This document shows, piece after piece, positions 22,577 through 34,089 of a DNA stretch of 64,000 bases; within the stretch, counting starts at the first letter, position 1; the number at the start of each line of letters is the position of its first letter. The stretch is from positions 23,501-87,500 of the forward strand of contig JAPFBL010000581.1 of the NCBI GenBank assembly GCA_026182355.1, read 5' to 3'. This DNA comes from Hermatobates lingyangjiaoensis (lineage: Eukaryota > Arthropoda > Insecta > Hemiptera > Hermatobatidae). The translations under genes and the position numbers were made by a program. The notes under the pieces are model-generated. The model was not told where the DNA came from and did no database searches. It saw only the letters and a list, made by a program, of their open reading frames with translations.

Positions 22577-22672
22577 AACACTTTTTCTTTTTCTCGGAGT
22601 TTGGTCAGGGTAAATATATGGAATCACCTATTTGCCCTGACCAAACTCCGAGAAAAAGAAAAAGTGTTTGTT
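22577..22672. mobile_element. HH-L foldback lacking the core
   Basis: CACTTTTTCTTTTTCTCGGA and its reverse complement flank a 20-bp centre. The same block flanks the hammerhead at 42.95 kb. Confidence 0.7.
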
Positions 22673-22717
22673 AATATTTTGTGGTCAAGAAAACAGTATC
22701 GTATTGGGGTATATATA

Positions 22718-22893
22718 TATACCCCAATTAAATGAAACGGTTCAGAGGACTTTTTTAAATAAAATAAATTCAAAACGAAAGAAACACACAGACATAACTC
22801 ACATCGATATTTCGACCATCGTCGTCATCAGGAGGTGTGAGTTATGTCCGTGTCTTTCTGTGTGTTTCTTTCGTTTTGAATTTATTTTATATA
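22718..22893. mobile_element. HH-D foldback
   Basis: The - arm 22718-22835 includes the core; the + arm 22836-22893 starts just 3' of it at GTGTGAGTTATG. Arms are nearly identical (AAACGAAAGAAACACACAGA). Confidence 0.75.
22810..22831 (-). ncRNA. Hammerhead ribozyme core (HH-D)
   Basis: CUGAUGA, GACGAUGGUC hairpin, GAAA, then UAUCGAUGUGAGU. Confidence 0.65.
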
Positions 22894-22894
22894 T

Positions 22895-23262
22895 ACAGTC
22901 ACTCTGAGAGCTTGGGAACAAGCACTTATTAGTCTTCTGGGAGGTAGATCTGCTACTGGACTTAACCTCAATCGTTTATTGTCCTTTTTAAATAATTTAA
23001 TAGTCGCTTGATTAATCGTTTGCTTCTCACTTATTTTTATTTTTACTTTTGGTTCCTAATAAACTTTTCATAGTAGTTATTACAATGTTTTCATAAATTT
23101 ATTATTTATTTTCTCTGTAATTTATATTATCTATCCTTGTACCATCCATCATTATGTTGGCTACACTGACTGAGTGCCTCTTCAAAGCTAAATTGAGTCT
23201 AATTTTTAACAATGTATGTATACAGGAAGGACTGCTACCAAAATTTACATATATATATATAT
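22895..23262 (+). mobile_element. Penelope-like end: endonuclease tail, 3' UTR, N-terminal motif
   Basis: After TATATACAG the sequence reads LRAWEQALISLLGGRSATGLNLNR (about 22903-22974), continuing to a stop near 23010. Then come a T-rich 3' UTR, TGTTGGCTACACTGA, a decayed ribozyme region and FNNVCIQEGLLPKFTYI (23200-23250), ending in (TA)n. Same family as 17.6-18.0 kb. Confidence 0.7.
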
Positions 23263-23267
23263 ATATA

Positions 23268-23445
23268 CACGCGATAAAAATCGAAGAAGATCAACAGACT
23301 GAGTAGAGGAACACACTGAAATTCTCAAATTTTCGGAAAATCCGTCTTCAAGAGAATCCATCTTCAAGTTGTTACTTTTCTTCGATTATAAACTGGTTTT
23401 GTGTCCAGGTTGGATCGCCTTTTCTATTTTTTTAGTGAATATATA
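23268..23445. mobile_element. Divergent HH-B foldback
   Basis: Outer blocks ATCGAAGAAGATCAACAG and TTACTTTTCTTCGATTATAA. The - core (23328-23352) has UUGAAGA and a GAAA-type box. Confidence 0.55.
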
Positions 23446-23559
23446 TTTCTTCCCCTTGCAAGAGTATTCCTGTTATGAGGGAGTTTATTTATAATGCACG
23501 TACCACATTCGGTATAACGTTACAAACCACCAAATATAACATATGAGCTATGGATAATA

Positions 23560-23625
23560 TATTCAAAAAATTATGTGTGTATGTGTATGTGTGTGTGTGT
23601 GCATGTATATGTGTCTGATGTGACC
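23560..23625. repeat. (TG)n microsatellite
   Basis: TGTGTGTATGTGTATG then about eight TG units at 23590-23605. Confidence 0.85.
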
Positions 23626-23754
23626 ACATTAGCTGTAAAAATGTTCATTGTCATTTCATTTCAACCTCTCAGCCATTCGATATCGAGTGCACCCGTAATG
23701 GTTGGTAGGACAGTCGTAGACTTTTAAGTTAAAGTGATTATTGGAAACTATTCT

Positions 23755-23915
23755 TCAACGTCTGGCTGGTAATGAAGATGTTGAGCGTTTAACTCAGCAG
23801 CGTGGTAAGGCGAAACCTCAAAGTGCTTGTTCAGATTATTCAGGGCATCACGAGAAGGTGACCAACTCATCGCATGTCTCGAGTGAGTGCTTAACACACG
23901 TTGAATGAGATTCTT
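23755..23915 (+). other. Possible TE coding scrap
   Basis: A + frame reads QRLAGNEDVERLTQQRGKAK...SDYSGHHEKVTNSSH with balanced composition unlike the AT-rich flanks. No family recognised; could be a decayed retroelement piece. Confidence 0.25.
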
Positions 23916-24099
23916 CAATTTCTTAGTGTCGTCATATATTTTATTTTTAAGTCAAATTTTTTTTTTAATTAACTATTTCTATTAATTTTTTATTCTATAT
24001 GTTTTTAACACAACCATTGTTAACAAATACTTCTTTTATCCTTTTTACTACTTTGTGGAAGAGAGGCCAGACAGATGACGTCTAGAATCCTCTATATAT

Positions 24100-24570
24100 A
24101 AGAGCCTTAATTTTTTTCGTTTTTATATCTTTCAGAGCAATCAATTTGTGTATTTAAAAATTCTCCTGTATTGTGGGTTTAACATAAACTGATATTTCGT
24201 ATTATCTATGATTCTGATTTAAGCATACATCGAAAAAGTAAAATCGTAAAATACATGATTTTACTATTTATACTGAATTGTTTTGTGAATGATAATACTG
24301 ATACCCCTTTCAGAGCTTTCTTTAAACAGTCAATTTCTTGTTCATTATTCACCACTATGAAGCAGTCGTCTACATAACGGCAGTATACGTGTGGCTTGAC
24401 TATTGATTCTTGTGCTTGAACACTCTTCTCTACATTGCAATGTAAAAATTTGCAAAAGTTACTCCCAGGGAAGAACCCATATCAATACCATCTCTTTATA
24501 ATATAAACTATCATCAATGTGCGTAAAAGGCTTTTCAATAGTGCAACTTCCCAGTAGATCACTGTTGTGA

Positions 24571-24575
<5 letters not shown>
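24100..24575 (-). pseudogene. Penelope-like reverse transcriptase fragment
   Basis: Minus strand: EKPFTHIDDSLYYK, then DGIDMGSSLGVTFANFY (RT motif B region, about 24494-24440), then in another frame KPHVYCRYVDDCFIVVNN (motif C, YVDD codons at plus 24366-24377) and EIDCLKKALKGVSVL. At least two frameshifts and no intact ORF. MGS.LG..FAN followed by YCRYVDD is the PLE-type arrangement. The upstream end is cut by (TA)n at 24575; downstream (24100-24290) the thumb region is unreadable. Confidence 0.85.
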
Positions 24576-24605
<30 letters not shown>

Positions 24606-24683
24606 TAAAAGTATCGACCGAGTCGATAAAACTGACATAACTGACCGAGTACCGATAAACTATAGTTCTGTATATATATATAT

Positions 24684-24808
24684 ATATATAAAGATTTCAC
24701 ATAAATACGTGAAATAACAATCAATGATCAAACCTCAATATGAAATGGGAAAACAAGACAAAGATCTTTCAACCGTAACAAGCGGTCTTCGTCAGAGTCA
24801 AAAACCCT
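24684..24808 (-). mobile_element. HH-A end, single arm
   Basis: Minus copy from (TA)n through the terminal hairpin to CUGACGA and GAGTCAAAAACCC, joined directly to a + HH-B arm. Confidence 0.75.
24767..24795 (-). ncRNA. Hammerhead ribozyme core (HH-A)
   Basis: CUGACGA, ACCG/CGGU stem, GAAA intact. Confidence 0.65.
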
Positions 24809-24809
24809 C

Positions 24810-24965
24810 TGTTTTCTGGCGTGCTTGGCCACCCATTCTCTTTTCTCCTGAAGACGGATCATCCAAAAATTTGAGTTTATAAGTGTGTCCCTTTCTCTGT
24901 GTGTTGCTTTTCTTTGTTTTTGAGCTGATTTGCATCCAGATTGGATCGTTTTTTTGAATTTTGAT

Positions 24966-25021
<56 letters not shown>

Positions 25022-25075
25022 AAACGGAACACAAGACTAGTTTAAAATCGAAAAAAAGTAACAACTTGGTTTATT
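24810..25075 (+). mobile_element. HH-B end and facing fragment across (TA)n
   Basis: The + arm 24810-24962 has a mutated core (24848-24868: CUGAAGA then CAAA) and ends CCAGATTGGATCG before (TA)26 at 24967-25019. A - tip of a related family follows (25021-25070). Confidence 0.6.
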
Positions 25076-25079
25076 TACC

Positions 25080-26150
25080 GTCTCGTCTACATGGTGTATT
25101 TTTTATAAAAATTAAAATTAATTCATAAGAAAATTAATGAAGTAATACACAAAAAGATTACACGTTTTGAAATAAATTTAAAAGAGTAAAATAATAGAAT
25201 ATATTCCTATATTTTAATGTTACTTCAATATGAACTGGTAGAATGTAAATTAAGAGTTTCAGGTTTAAGTTGAGATTAAAAATAATGGTTGGGCTTTTCA
25301 GTTTCTTATTGATACTCTAGTCTGATGGCGATAATTATTATAATTCAAATTACTATAAAATATGTGTAATCGTGAGGAACTTTCCACCGGCAATAGGCTA
25401 TTTTAGGTAATAATAATGGGTGTTACTTTGAAACGGAAGCCTGGCATGTTCATGGATGCACCATTGCATGGATGGTGCTGACATGGTTGAAGGAGGATGT
25501 CATGCTTGGCCGCTAGTAATCCCATTGATTGAACAGAGTGACTCATGCCTGACACGACATATCTCAAGACTTGACAAACAAAGAAAGTCTGCGAGCAAAC
25601 CAATGGCAGACTTATAATTAACGGCCTTCTGGTAACATGCGACCAAAGGCATGCTGCACCTGTTTCAACAGTTATTAGCTTGATACTATTTTTTTTGTTT
25701 TTTTAAATTCCTAGCTCTAATGATCAAACATTGTCGGCTTCCATTGAGACATTCAGTCTGTTAAGTATTCATTTAGTAATAAATATAAAATAAACTAATT
25801 AATGATATTTTATTGAATGAATCGTATCATTCAATTGAATATCATTAATAGAATATAATCGTAATCAAGAATCATATGATTGGAATCTAATAATTAAAAG
25901 TGACAAGGAGTATTGAATTAAAGAAGCTATTATTATCGCTATTTCCAATTAACAAATTACAACATAAAGTAAATAGTATTGCAAAATATTTAAATAAGTA
26001 TTCAAAGTCAAAATTAGCTAATAATCAAATGAACAAAATTGCAAACAGTGTATATTCAACAATATAAATTGTTTTAAGTAAATTATGATGATTTGAAAAC
26101 ATTTTAAAATATGAATATATATTTCTGTATTTGTGATTTTTTGAACTATA
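25080..26150. other. AT-rich intergenic
   Basis: A moderately GC-rich unique segment lies at 25410-25680. A perfect-looking hairpin around ATTAATGATATTTTATTGAA lies at 25798-25850. No gene. Confidence 0.4.
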
Positions 26151-26151
26151 T

Positions 26152-26240
26152 ACATATACATAAACATGTGAAATAACAATCAATGATCAAACCATAATAT
26201 GAAATGGAAAAAGACTAAGACCTTTCAGCAACAACTTCAT
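26152..26240 (-). mobile_element. HH-A fragment
   Basis: Outer 80 bp of an HH-A arm ending at AAGACCTTTCAGCAACAAC, just before the core. Confidence 0.6.
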
Positions 26241-26276
26241 TGATTGCATCAAGTGTTTATTTATTGTGTTTTTTCT

Positions 26277-26430
26277 GGATACATATATATAAATGAAAAA
26301 AGACAACATATAGAAGAAGCGAGAAAACTAACTGGATCGATATTTCGAACTGAAGTTCGTCGTCAGGAAGAGAGTAGAAGGGAAGAAGAAGAGATACGTG
26401 CGTTCACTTGTACCGGCAGAGAACGACTCA
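26277..26430 (-). mobile_element. HH-G end, single arm
   Basis: Minus copy between (TA)n tracts, with hammerhead and downstream AGUUAGUUUUC. Confidence 0.7.
26343..26366 (-). ncRNA. Hammerhead ribozyme core (HH-G)
   Basis: CUGACGA, CGAAC-UUCA-GUUCG stem, GAAA. Very good stem II. Confidence 0.7.
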
Positions 26431-26455
26431 TATATATATATATATATATAATATA

Positions 26456-26492
<37 letters not shown>

Positions 26493-26493
<1 letters not shown>

Positions 26494-26583
26494 ATTTAAC
26501 CATAATGGAAAAAGGAAAACAATATAAATAAATGCTCTGAGGTCTTTCAATGTATGTCATCAGAGAGCAAACAAAGTAAAAAC

Positions 26584-26588
<5 letters not shown>
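26493..26588 (-). mobile_element. HH-M end with minimal core
   Basis: CUGAUGA (26557-26563) and GAAA (26545-26548) on the - strand with only a 3-bp AUG/CAU stem between them. Shares AAATGCTCTGAGG with 3.4 kb. Confidence 0.5.
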
Positions 26589-26611
<23 letters not shown>

Positions 26612-26617
<6 letters not shown>

Positions 26618-26765
26618 AATAAATGAAACTATTGCATGAACTACATCAACATAAAGAACAGAGAGAAAAGAAACAGAAACTCACTACTTATTTCGATGAC
26701 CTCTTCATCAGGAGGATAGAAACGAGTTGCTCCGCAGGCAGACCACGACTCGTATAGCATTTCCG
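26612..26765 (-). mobile_element. HH-F end, single arm
   Basis: Minus copy starting after (TA)n with GCGAATAAATGAAAC and carrying a hammerhead core then UAAGUAGUGAGU. Confidence 0.65.
26691..26711 (-). ncRNA. Hammerhead-like core (HH-F)
   Basis: CUGAUGA and GAAA intact; stem II weak (GA..UC). Confidence 0.45.
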
Positions 26766-26824
26766 AATTTATACTGTATATATAAATATACAGTATATTT
26801 ATATATACTGTATAAATATATATA

Positions 26825-26965
26825 TACACTTTTCTTCTTCTCAAGATTAGTGTAGTCAGGGTTAGTTTGTAAAAATTACCTCTTTGCTATTTTTTACTAA
26901 TTAATCCTGACCAAATCTCGGGAAGAGAAAAGTATTTATTAGTATTTGTTGTCAATTAAACCTTT
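26825..26965. mobile_element. HH-L foldback lacking the core
   Basis: ACACTTTTCTTCTTCTC and its mirror near AGAGAAAAGTATTTATT enclose AGTCAGGGTTAGT and ATCCTGACCAAAT. Confidence 0.6.
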
Positions 26966-27014
26966 ATATATATATATATTATATATATTATATATAGATA
27001 TTATATATATATTA

Positions 27015-27110
27015 TATATATAATTAAAGTATAATTAGGAAACGTAAAAAAGAGACTAATTCTCATAATGCTCTATCGTTTTGGCTTTGTATGTGTGTAT
27101 TCTCAAGCAT
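27015..27110 (-). mobile_element. Decayed PLE end
   Basis: Minus: CUUGAGAAU...GCCAAAACGAUAGAGC, same layout as the 20.8 kb motif but with CAAAAC for GAAAC. Confidence 0.35.
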
Positions 27111-28200
27111 GCAAGCTTCAAACAGGCGTTTTCATGCTCTCTTCATGTTACAAGTTTTGGATGCATGTTAGGTTTAAAAAAAAAAACTTAGTTAAACCGA
27201 ATATGAACATTTTATTAACTAATTGGTAATTATTTTTTTTTTCAAAAGCTGTACTGCTTTGAGCTTCCTTTTAGGTCCTTAATAAAGATGGGCATGGTTT
27301 TCAACAATCATAGTTGGCAGTCTTCCAAGTTTGAAGTGCTGTTATAATTACAGTTGAAACAGAATTTGTTCATTCTGGATAACCTTGAAAGAATCTAAGT
27401 ATAGAAACTGGTCATCTGTAAATTGCTTGCCATCAGTTAAATTTTTCATAAAAGTATACTTGTATAAAACCTGATGGCTCTTTCTTCAACTATTTTGTTA
27501 TATCTCATATTTTAATTAATTAATTGAGGATTTATGAAACACTTCAATTAAGTGATAGATGAAACTATTAATTTACCTAAAAATTCATGATTATGATTAA
27601 TTTATCTAATAGTAATGAAAGTTCATTCATTTAATTGATTGTGACATTACAATGATTATTTAAAATTTTTGGATCGCATAGAAATGTATTTAACTGTTTG
27701 ATTTTATCTGTAGTTCAAATGTTGTCATTACCAAAAGGAGATAACAATTTTCTTGTCAACTCTCTTTCAGTATCGTCAGCATTCTTGGTCTTTCTATTCC
27801 AACATTCTCAAGCAAATATATTTATTATAATTCAAATCTTTCTGTAACAATTGTCAAGTGAGTTAATCTCATCTGTAAAAATTGGAATCAATTTGAAACC
27901 ATTCCTGGAATATGTTGTGAAAGTTAATAAATTTCAAATTGATATTAGTCATTTACGTGTTTGTACACTGATATTTTAACCCTTTTTGATTTATAATACT
28001 GATTTATATATATTCTAAAATATAACAATTTTAGAAGATATATAAATATTCATGATATATTTGGCTGTAAGTTTATAATATAAATATTTTATGACAAATA
28101 TTATTCTGTACCTTATATTTGTTGGGTTAATACACTTAATAATGGTTTTCAGTTTCTTAGTGCCCATTAAGGAATATTTTAAATTAAAAATCCTTACAGA
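27110..28200. other. AT-rich intergenic, no feature seen
   Basis: No repeats or coding frames recognised. Confidence 0.4.
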
Positions 28201-28207
28201 TTATATA

Positions 28208-29032
28208 CAGTGGTACCTCGGGATACGAGTGCCCCAACATACGAGTTATTTGAGATACGAGCTATCAAATGAGCGAAATTTTGTATTGAAATACGAGTAA
28301 AATTTGAGATACGAGGAACTGCCAATTGTAGTATCAGGTATCAGGTAAATATGTAAATTTCTTTTTTCTACGATGCCGCCTACCGCCCACTCAGTTCTCA
28401 GCTTACCTTTGAAAATTGGAAGATCTTGGGAATGTAGAAGAGAGTTCCACGGTTCGTGGCAAAGAAACACCCCGAAAAAGTTGCAACTGGTCGTGCATCG
28501 GATCTATTTAATGAAACTTAAACTAACTTTTGATTTAATGAAAATTAAATCAAAGTTAGTTTAATGTTAAACTATCTTCTGTACCCACTTCTGTAGCATT
28601 CTGAAAGAGTGGAAGAAACAAACCACCTTGGACAGTTTTTTTTTTTAATCCTGCGAAAAAGGCAAGGACCAGTGAAGAGAAAAGCAATAACTAAAATTAA
28701 GCATACAGTAGCATTTAAGTTATGTCTAAGTCAAATTTAAATAACCAAGATTACTAATTACACATGTACATAAACTTAATAAAACCAGTTTTTTCTAATC
28801 ACCTCTACATTCTCTTTTATTATGTTTTTATACAATATTTGTCATTTATAGATACATTTTTATTATTCAAAATCACGTAACAAAAACAATTAGGGGTAAG
28901 TATTTTTGGGACTGGAACGGATTAATGGCCTTTCAATTGATTTCAATGGGGAAAATTACTGTGAGATACGAGTAAATTGACATACGAGCAAGGTTACGGA
29001 ACGAATTAAACTCGTATCCCGAGGTACCACTG
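28208..29032. mobile_element. pogo/Tigger-like non-autonomous TIR element, 825 bp
   Basis: TIRs CAGTGGTACCTCGGGATACG and its exact reverse complement at the right end; TA on both sides (28206-28207 and 29033-29034) is the target duplication. The TIR type and TA target fit Tc1/mariner-pogo elements. The interior holds a 20-bp inverted repeat (28518-28560) and a short scrap reading NPAKKARTSEEKS at 28650, but no transposase. Confidence 0.9.
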
Positions 29033-29039
29033 TACAGGT

Positions 29040-29560
29040 ATGATTTACCTCCATATAAAAAAAATTAGGAATTGGAGTGGTCCACACTCAACTTTAGCAT
29101 AAGTAAAAGTAGCATCATTTAATAACATGCCATTAATTATTAGGTCATGCTTGTAACTTAAATATTATGAAAATCTCTTTCTAATTTAAGTAATTTTATT
29201 TACTAAATGCTATCTGACTATCTCAATTCAGTTAATAAAATTAATATGTAACTGATTGATCTTTTGGGAATTTTTTATTGATTGAACGTAACTGTGGTTC
29301 CTTTTAATGCACATTTTCTAATCTAATATTCAAAATTAGTGGTATTTATATTATGAAATATCCATGTAAAGCAAATAGTTAATTAGAAATTTAGTTTCAA
29401 GAATCACCAAAAGGGAAATAATTAGGATTTCTTATTTTATAACAACGATAAAGTACTTTCAATAATGTTTAACTAAATATAATATAATATAAATATAATA
29501 TATTAAATTATATTAAATATAAATGCTATCCTTGTATCTGCATAAAGAAATACAGATAAT
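29040..29560. other. AT-rich intergenic, no feature seen
   Basis: Nothing recognised. Confidence 0.4.
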
Positions 29561-29564
29561 TAAT

Positions 29565-29885
29565 ATTATTAATATTAGAAATAGAATAAACTATCTCACC
29601 TTGCATATATACTGCTGCTGGAGCTATCCTACTGGTTTCGGGCGTCACCCATCTTCGAAATGAACTGACCCAAGGAGTCGTTATCAAGACATTTGATAGA
29701 ATAACATATATATGAAGAAGACTCACAAACACGTGATGCAATCAATGAAGTTTAGTCTATCACCTTTCTAAGACGGGTGACGTCTGAAACCGGTTGGATA
29801 GCTCCAGCAGCAGTATACAAGATAAGTCTGTTTATTCTATGTCTACTATTAATCATAGTATGGTAACCTGAGTGGTATTAACAAT
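29565..29885. mobile_element. HH-K foldback
   Basis: Facing blocks CTGCTGGAGCTATCCTACTG and GGTTGGATAGCTCCAGCAG. Core-like motifs: minus near 29655-29630 CGAAGA, GGGUGACGCCC, GAAACC; plus near 29778-29802 with mutated boxes. The 3' end CCTGAGTGGTATTAACAA recurs at the 60.4 kb palindrome. Confidence 0.6.
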
Positions 29886-29889
29886 TTGC

Positions 29890-30450
29890 AATTGACAAAT
29901 TGCAAAATAACAACTCTGTTGATATAGTCGTTCAGGAGGAAAAAAATTGTCTAAGAATACATAAGGCAGAATAAAGTTTTGAACCCATATTAACTATAAG
30001 GTCTATTTTTGTGTATTGAATTAATTGGACCCTTCAAACGATATAGCAATGTTGCATGTTAACAAACTTTTGGATATTCTTCATGTTAATTAATAAAAAC
30101 GCGAGATAACATTATATTAGATAATAACACGACATGCTTATATAAAATTTTTCTACTTCACAAAAGCATTGAGTCATCTGAATTATATTTAGCATATTTG
30201 TTCTCCTTATGTTGTACCTCTACTTTGTTGACTTAGAAACAAAAAAAAAACAAAGAACACTTAAAATTCACCCATTATTAAAATTAAATATTTTTTCATA
30301 ACAAAATCTATTCATTTATCACAATTATCAAACCAATTTACCATTTATCTTTTTAGCACTGTCTTATTAAGATCTTGAGTTGATTAAATACTTAAACATT
30401 TCAAAATGTCACGTGGCTCAATAGTAATTAAATAAATTTTTATTCTTGTT
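29890..30450. other. AT-rich intergenic, no feature seen
   Basis: Nothing recognised. Confidence 0.4.
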
Positions 30451-30464
30451 AGGATTGTAGGAAA

Positions 30465-30765
30465 GGGGGCTAGTTTAGCTAGTGGTTAACGTACTCGCAT
30501 CAGATCTGGTAAGTCAGGGGTTCAATACCCACCTGGACCTTGATTTATTCACGCGGGTGGTGAATAAATCGATCTACGTCATCCCTCGGACAGCCGTCGG
30601 TCCGTTTGCCTGTACGATGATAGGTACTTGTTAAAGATCCTTACTCTAAATACACTTGAGTTAGACAAAATTTTGGATTCCCAATGTACAATTTTTTTAC
30701 GATCAGACCGTAAAGGCTGACGTTTTTAATCCACTAGGGGATCGGTTAAAAAAAAGGAGTACAGA
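30465..30765 (+). mobile_element. tRNA-derived SINE, near full length
   Basis: tRNA-like head 30469-30537 with box A TTAGCTAGTGG and box B GGTTCAATACC. Then come a body with CATCCCTCGGACAGCCGTCG, GTTAAAGATCC and ACACTTGAGTTAGACAAAA, and an A-rich end at 30748. It is the reference copy for the other SINEs here. Confidence 0.8.
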
Positions 30766-30769
30766 AAAA

Positions 30770-31830
30770 ATAATAATAATTTGTGTCTAGTTTTATTTTG
30801 ACTCACTATATATCAACTGTTATTATTTAAAGTATTTAAATTATAAACTAAATTTTTGTTCTACGTTTAATGAATTCAGAACATATTAATTACCTGTCCA
30901 TGGTGGAAGCCAGGCAGTCTTTTCCTAAGTCCACTCTATTTTTGTATTTGTGATCTTGGAATATATTTCCTGATATATATTCCATTATCTTAGAATATAT
31001 CAGGTGAAAATCAATGAAATTTTTATTGGAATTTAACTCTTCTATGAAGAAAAGGTAAACCAGTTGGTGTTTTGATGGTAAAAATATAGAAACAGATAAA
31101 ATATATATCCTAAGAAATATATAACTGCACAAAATTACACAAATTGCTATATTATGTAATTTGTATAAATATTTTATTTTTAAAAGTTTATATCAATTAG
31201 TTCACAGTTCTTAGTTCAATCAATAGAAAGAAATGCATACGAAATAATATTATCAGATCTTTAAATGAATGAAATGTGATATTAATAGTCTCGATAAGAA
31301 TCACTATCACATAAGAATGTATAATACAGACATTCAGTAAATGAAAATTTGTTATGTCTTCAGTTTCTAAAACTTTAAGAGTTTCACAAATAATATGAAT
31401 TTAAGTTGTAGATAGCCAAATTTTATTTCACATGTTTCATTTGTAGGTATAGAAAAATGCCAACACGTTTGAAAAGATAACTCTTTCAAACTTAAATCAT
31501 TTCGGATAAAACTCTTGGCATTGAGAAACGTTGTAAAAAATTTTAGATTTATATTTAATTTGAGTGATGAATAATACTACTTTCTCACTGTTAATGGCAG
31601 ATAGGTAATTAAATAGCATAAAATAATGATAGAGAGAAAATAATAGCATTTCCAGAACAAAATTTGTAATCAGGCTTACTTAATAGCGATATTTTTTAGT
31701 TACCCATATAAATGATTAGACATTTGTAATAAATAAATTTATAATATTTGTAATTATATTTGTATATATTTTTTATATTTATAAATGTATATTTATAATA
31801 TTTGTATATATTTATTATATTATATTGTAA
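30770..31830. other. AT-rich intergenic, no feature seen
   Basis: Nothing recognised. Confidence 0.4.
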
Positions 31831-32000
31831 TTAAAAGAAACGGTCCTGCGGACTTATTTAAATAAAATAAATCCAAAACGAAGGAAACACACAGAAAGAC
31901 ACAAACATAACTCACATCGATATTTCGACCATCGTCATCATCAGGAGGTGTGAAGAGCGAAGAGTCCCGCAGGAAGGCAGGGCGTTGACTGAGTTAACGT
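31830..32000 (-). mobile_element. HH-D end, single arm
   Basis: Minus copy beginning AATTAAAAGAAACGGTCC, with an intact core, then GGTGTGAAGAGCGAAGAGTC and a short unique part. Confidence 0.7.
31923..31944 (-). ncRNA. Hammerhead ribozyme core (HH-D)
   Basis: CUGAUGA, GAC-GAUG-GUC stem, GAAA. Confidence 0.65.
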
Positions 32001-32174
32001 TGTTGTTGAGTCTAATGCATATATTAGTATATGCATTATTTTATAATGTTATTTTATATATATGTAATATTTTATATTATTTTATAATATATATATATAT
32101 TTGTATTATATATAAATAACATAAATACATGAAAATTCTGTTACTATACAACATTGTATAATATTTTTAAATGT

Positions 32175-32362
32175 TTAATTTCCATTTGTACCTGACCTCG
32201 TACAGTTTTAGAAATGACAGTTTAACATCCTCTCCAAAGGATGGCGTGATCAGATTTATTTACTTCTCACTTGAATAAATCATGGGCCAGAGTGAGTATC
32301 GAACCCCAGACCTACCAGTTTTGAGGTGAAGCATGTTGCCACTGAGCTAACCTGGCCCCCAA
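32175..32362 (-). mobile_element. tRNA-derived SINE, 5' half
   Basis: Minus: GGGGCCAGGTTAGCTCAGTG head (box A), GGTTCGATACTC (box B), body GAGGATGTTAAACTGTC and ACGAGGTCAGGTAC. Related to, but not identical with, the 30.5 kb SINE head. Confidence 0.75.
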
Positions 32363-32364
32363 AA

Positions 32365-33390
32365 AGTATAAATATAGTTTGAATTTCATAATTCTTGAAT
32401 ATTTGATAAAGGAATTTTTACAGAAAAAAATAAACACCATTAAGTTTTGTTTGTAACTATTTCAAATTATAATAAGAATTACACTATCTGAAAGGGCGAT
32501 ATTCTAATAAAACAATTTAATTATCTAATTGTGAATGAGTTGGATAATAGCTTTTTGCTTTAATATCAATTTAATTGATCTATTTCCCAGTAAATGCCCA
32601 AATATAATGCATTTATAGCTTTAAACGATGATTAACATCCCGTTTCAATTCCATAATAGTTCACTTCCATTAGAGAATTGGGTAGTTAATTTTCTGTAAA
32701 CTGTCAAATGATCTTGGTGCTTAATAACTGAACAAAACCGGCAAGATTACTTCGGCTTTTCGTAATTATCCAGTACTAGCGGCGTTTACTGCTCATCATT
32801 AATTGATAAGAAGATACTGTGATGCAGTTGAGTATATTCGAGGCTCATTTTCCCATTGTTGAGATTAATATTTCAATTCTCAAAGGCGTATTATTATTTA
32901 AATGCATCAGAAATAGGGTAATTTTACTTGGGCAGTCTTATAAAAGACTTTCAACAGTGTGTTATTGAGATAAGTACCGGCTTTTATTAATATTTGATTT
33001 CAGTCCTGAAGAAAAATGTGGTAATATTCTTCAGCTGGTCTGTTTTTTTTTTCATTGAATAATTTATGATAACAAACAGGAGAAATGAAATGAAGGAAGG
33101 TAGGGATTATCGACCTCCGGGGAAATGACACGTCATGTACTAGGGAGGGGGGGGGGGGTTTGGAGAGACCAAGTTTCTAACTTACATGTTCTGTACATAG
33201 AATGAATATTTACTGGACACTGCTCTCTGTGCACTAGTTAAAACTTTAATACTTTGGCATGACTCGTCTCAACTCTAACACTAAATAGTTCATGCTATAT
33301 CATCACATAGAATTGAAAATGATGGTTGTAGTTTCAGATGAAACACTAACATTTTACGAAGTTTAAAAAACAAAAAAATATTCAGTTGCT
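32365..33390. other. AT-rich intergenic with G-run
   Basis: A run of about 14 G at 33147-33160, otherwise unremarkable. Confidence 0.4.
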
Positions 33391-33394
33391 GAAA

Positions 33395-33910
33395 AGACCT
33401 TTTACAGTTTCTTTGGCGTCATACTATAATAAAAAGAAAATAAACAAAAAAAACAAGAAAAGAAAAAAAAATGATCAATTTCTGCATTCACGACCTTTTT
33501 GTTAACAGATTCTAACCTCATGGTTATTTTCCTTATTGTAATAGGTAAACTATAAATCAGGTTCGCCAATGACATTTTCAAGAAAATAGGTCCAATGAAC
33601 AAAAGACATTTAATAACATTAAATTTATATTCTTTATGTTGTTAAATTTATTATTAGGTTAATTTATTATTATAAATTATTATATTAATTTATTAGGTTA
33701 TTAAATTTCTTTCCTTCATTGGATCTATTTACTTGGAAATGTCATTGGCAAATCTGACTTATAGTTTACCTACCTACTACAATAAGGAAAATAGCCCGGA
33801 GGTTAGAATCTGTTAACAAAAAGGTTGTGAATGCAGAAACTGGGATCATTTTCAATAAAATATTCTTGAGAGAAGATCGATCTGCTGCCAATATATGCCA
33901 ACTTAAAAAA
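33395..33910. mobile_element. Penelope-like foldback with N-terminal domains
   Basis: Arms 33402-33640 (-) and about 33695-33905 (+). Each encodes MSLANLxYSLPxTIRKIxx, RLESVNKKVVNAE. The + arm goes on to FNKIFLRED and, after a one-base shift, DLLPIYANL. No hammerhead is visible between them; truncation removed it. Confidence 0.75.
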
Positions 33911-34089
33911 AAACTATATATTAATGGTTACAGTATTTAATGTGCTACATATTATTATTCAACCAGTAAAAATACGAAGTATAATGAATTTCACAAATAT
34001 TTTAATTTTATTATTCAGTTTTTCATTTTCTTAACTTATTCTTAGTTTATTTTTATTACTTCTCTTCAACCGGGCGCGCGCGTGTGACA

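Noticed and set aside
22836..22897. 62-nt intron GTGAGT...TATATACAG leading into the endonuclease-like frame
   Set aside because: The AG belongs to the junction between an HH-D arm and a different element; the other HH-D copy does not end this way.
30469..30537. Functional tRNA gene
   Set aside because: Box A and B are present but the cloverleaf arms do not close and a SINE body follows; same for 32290-32360.
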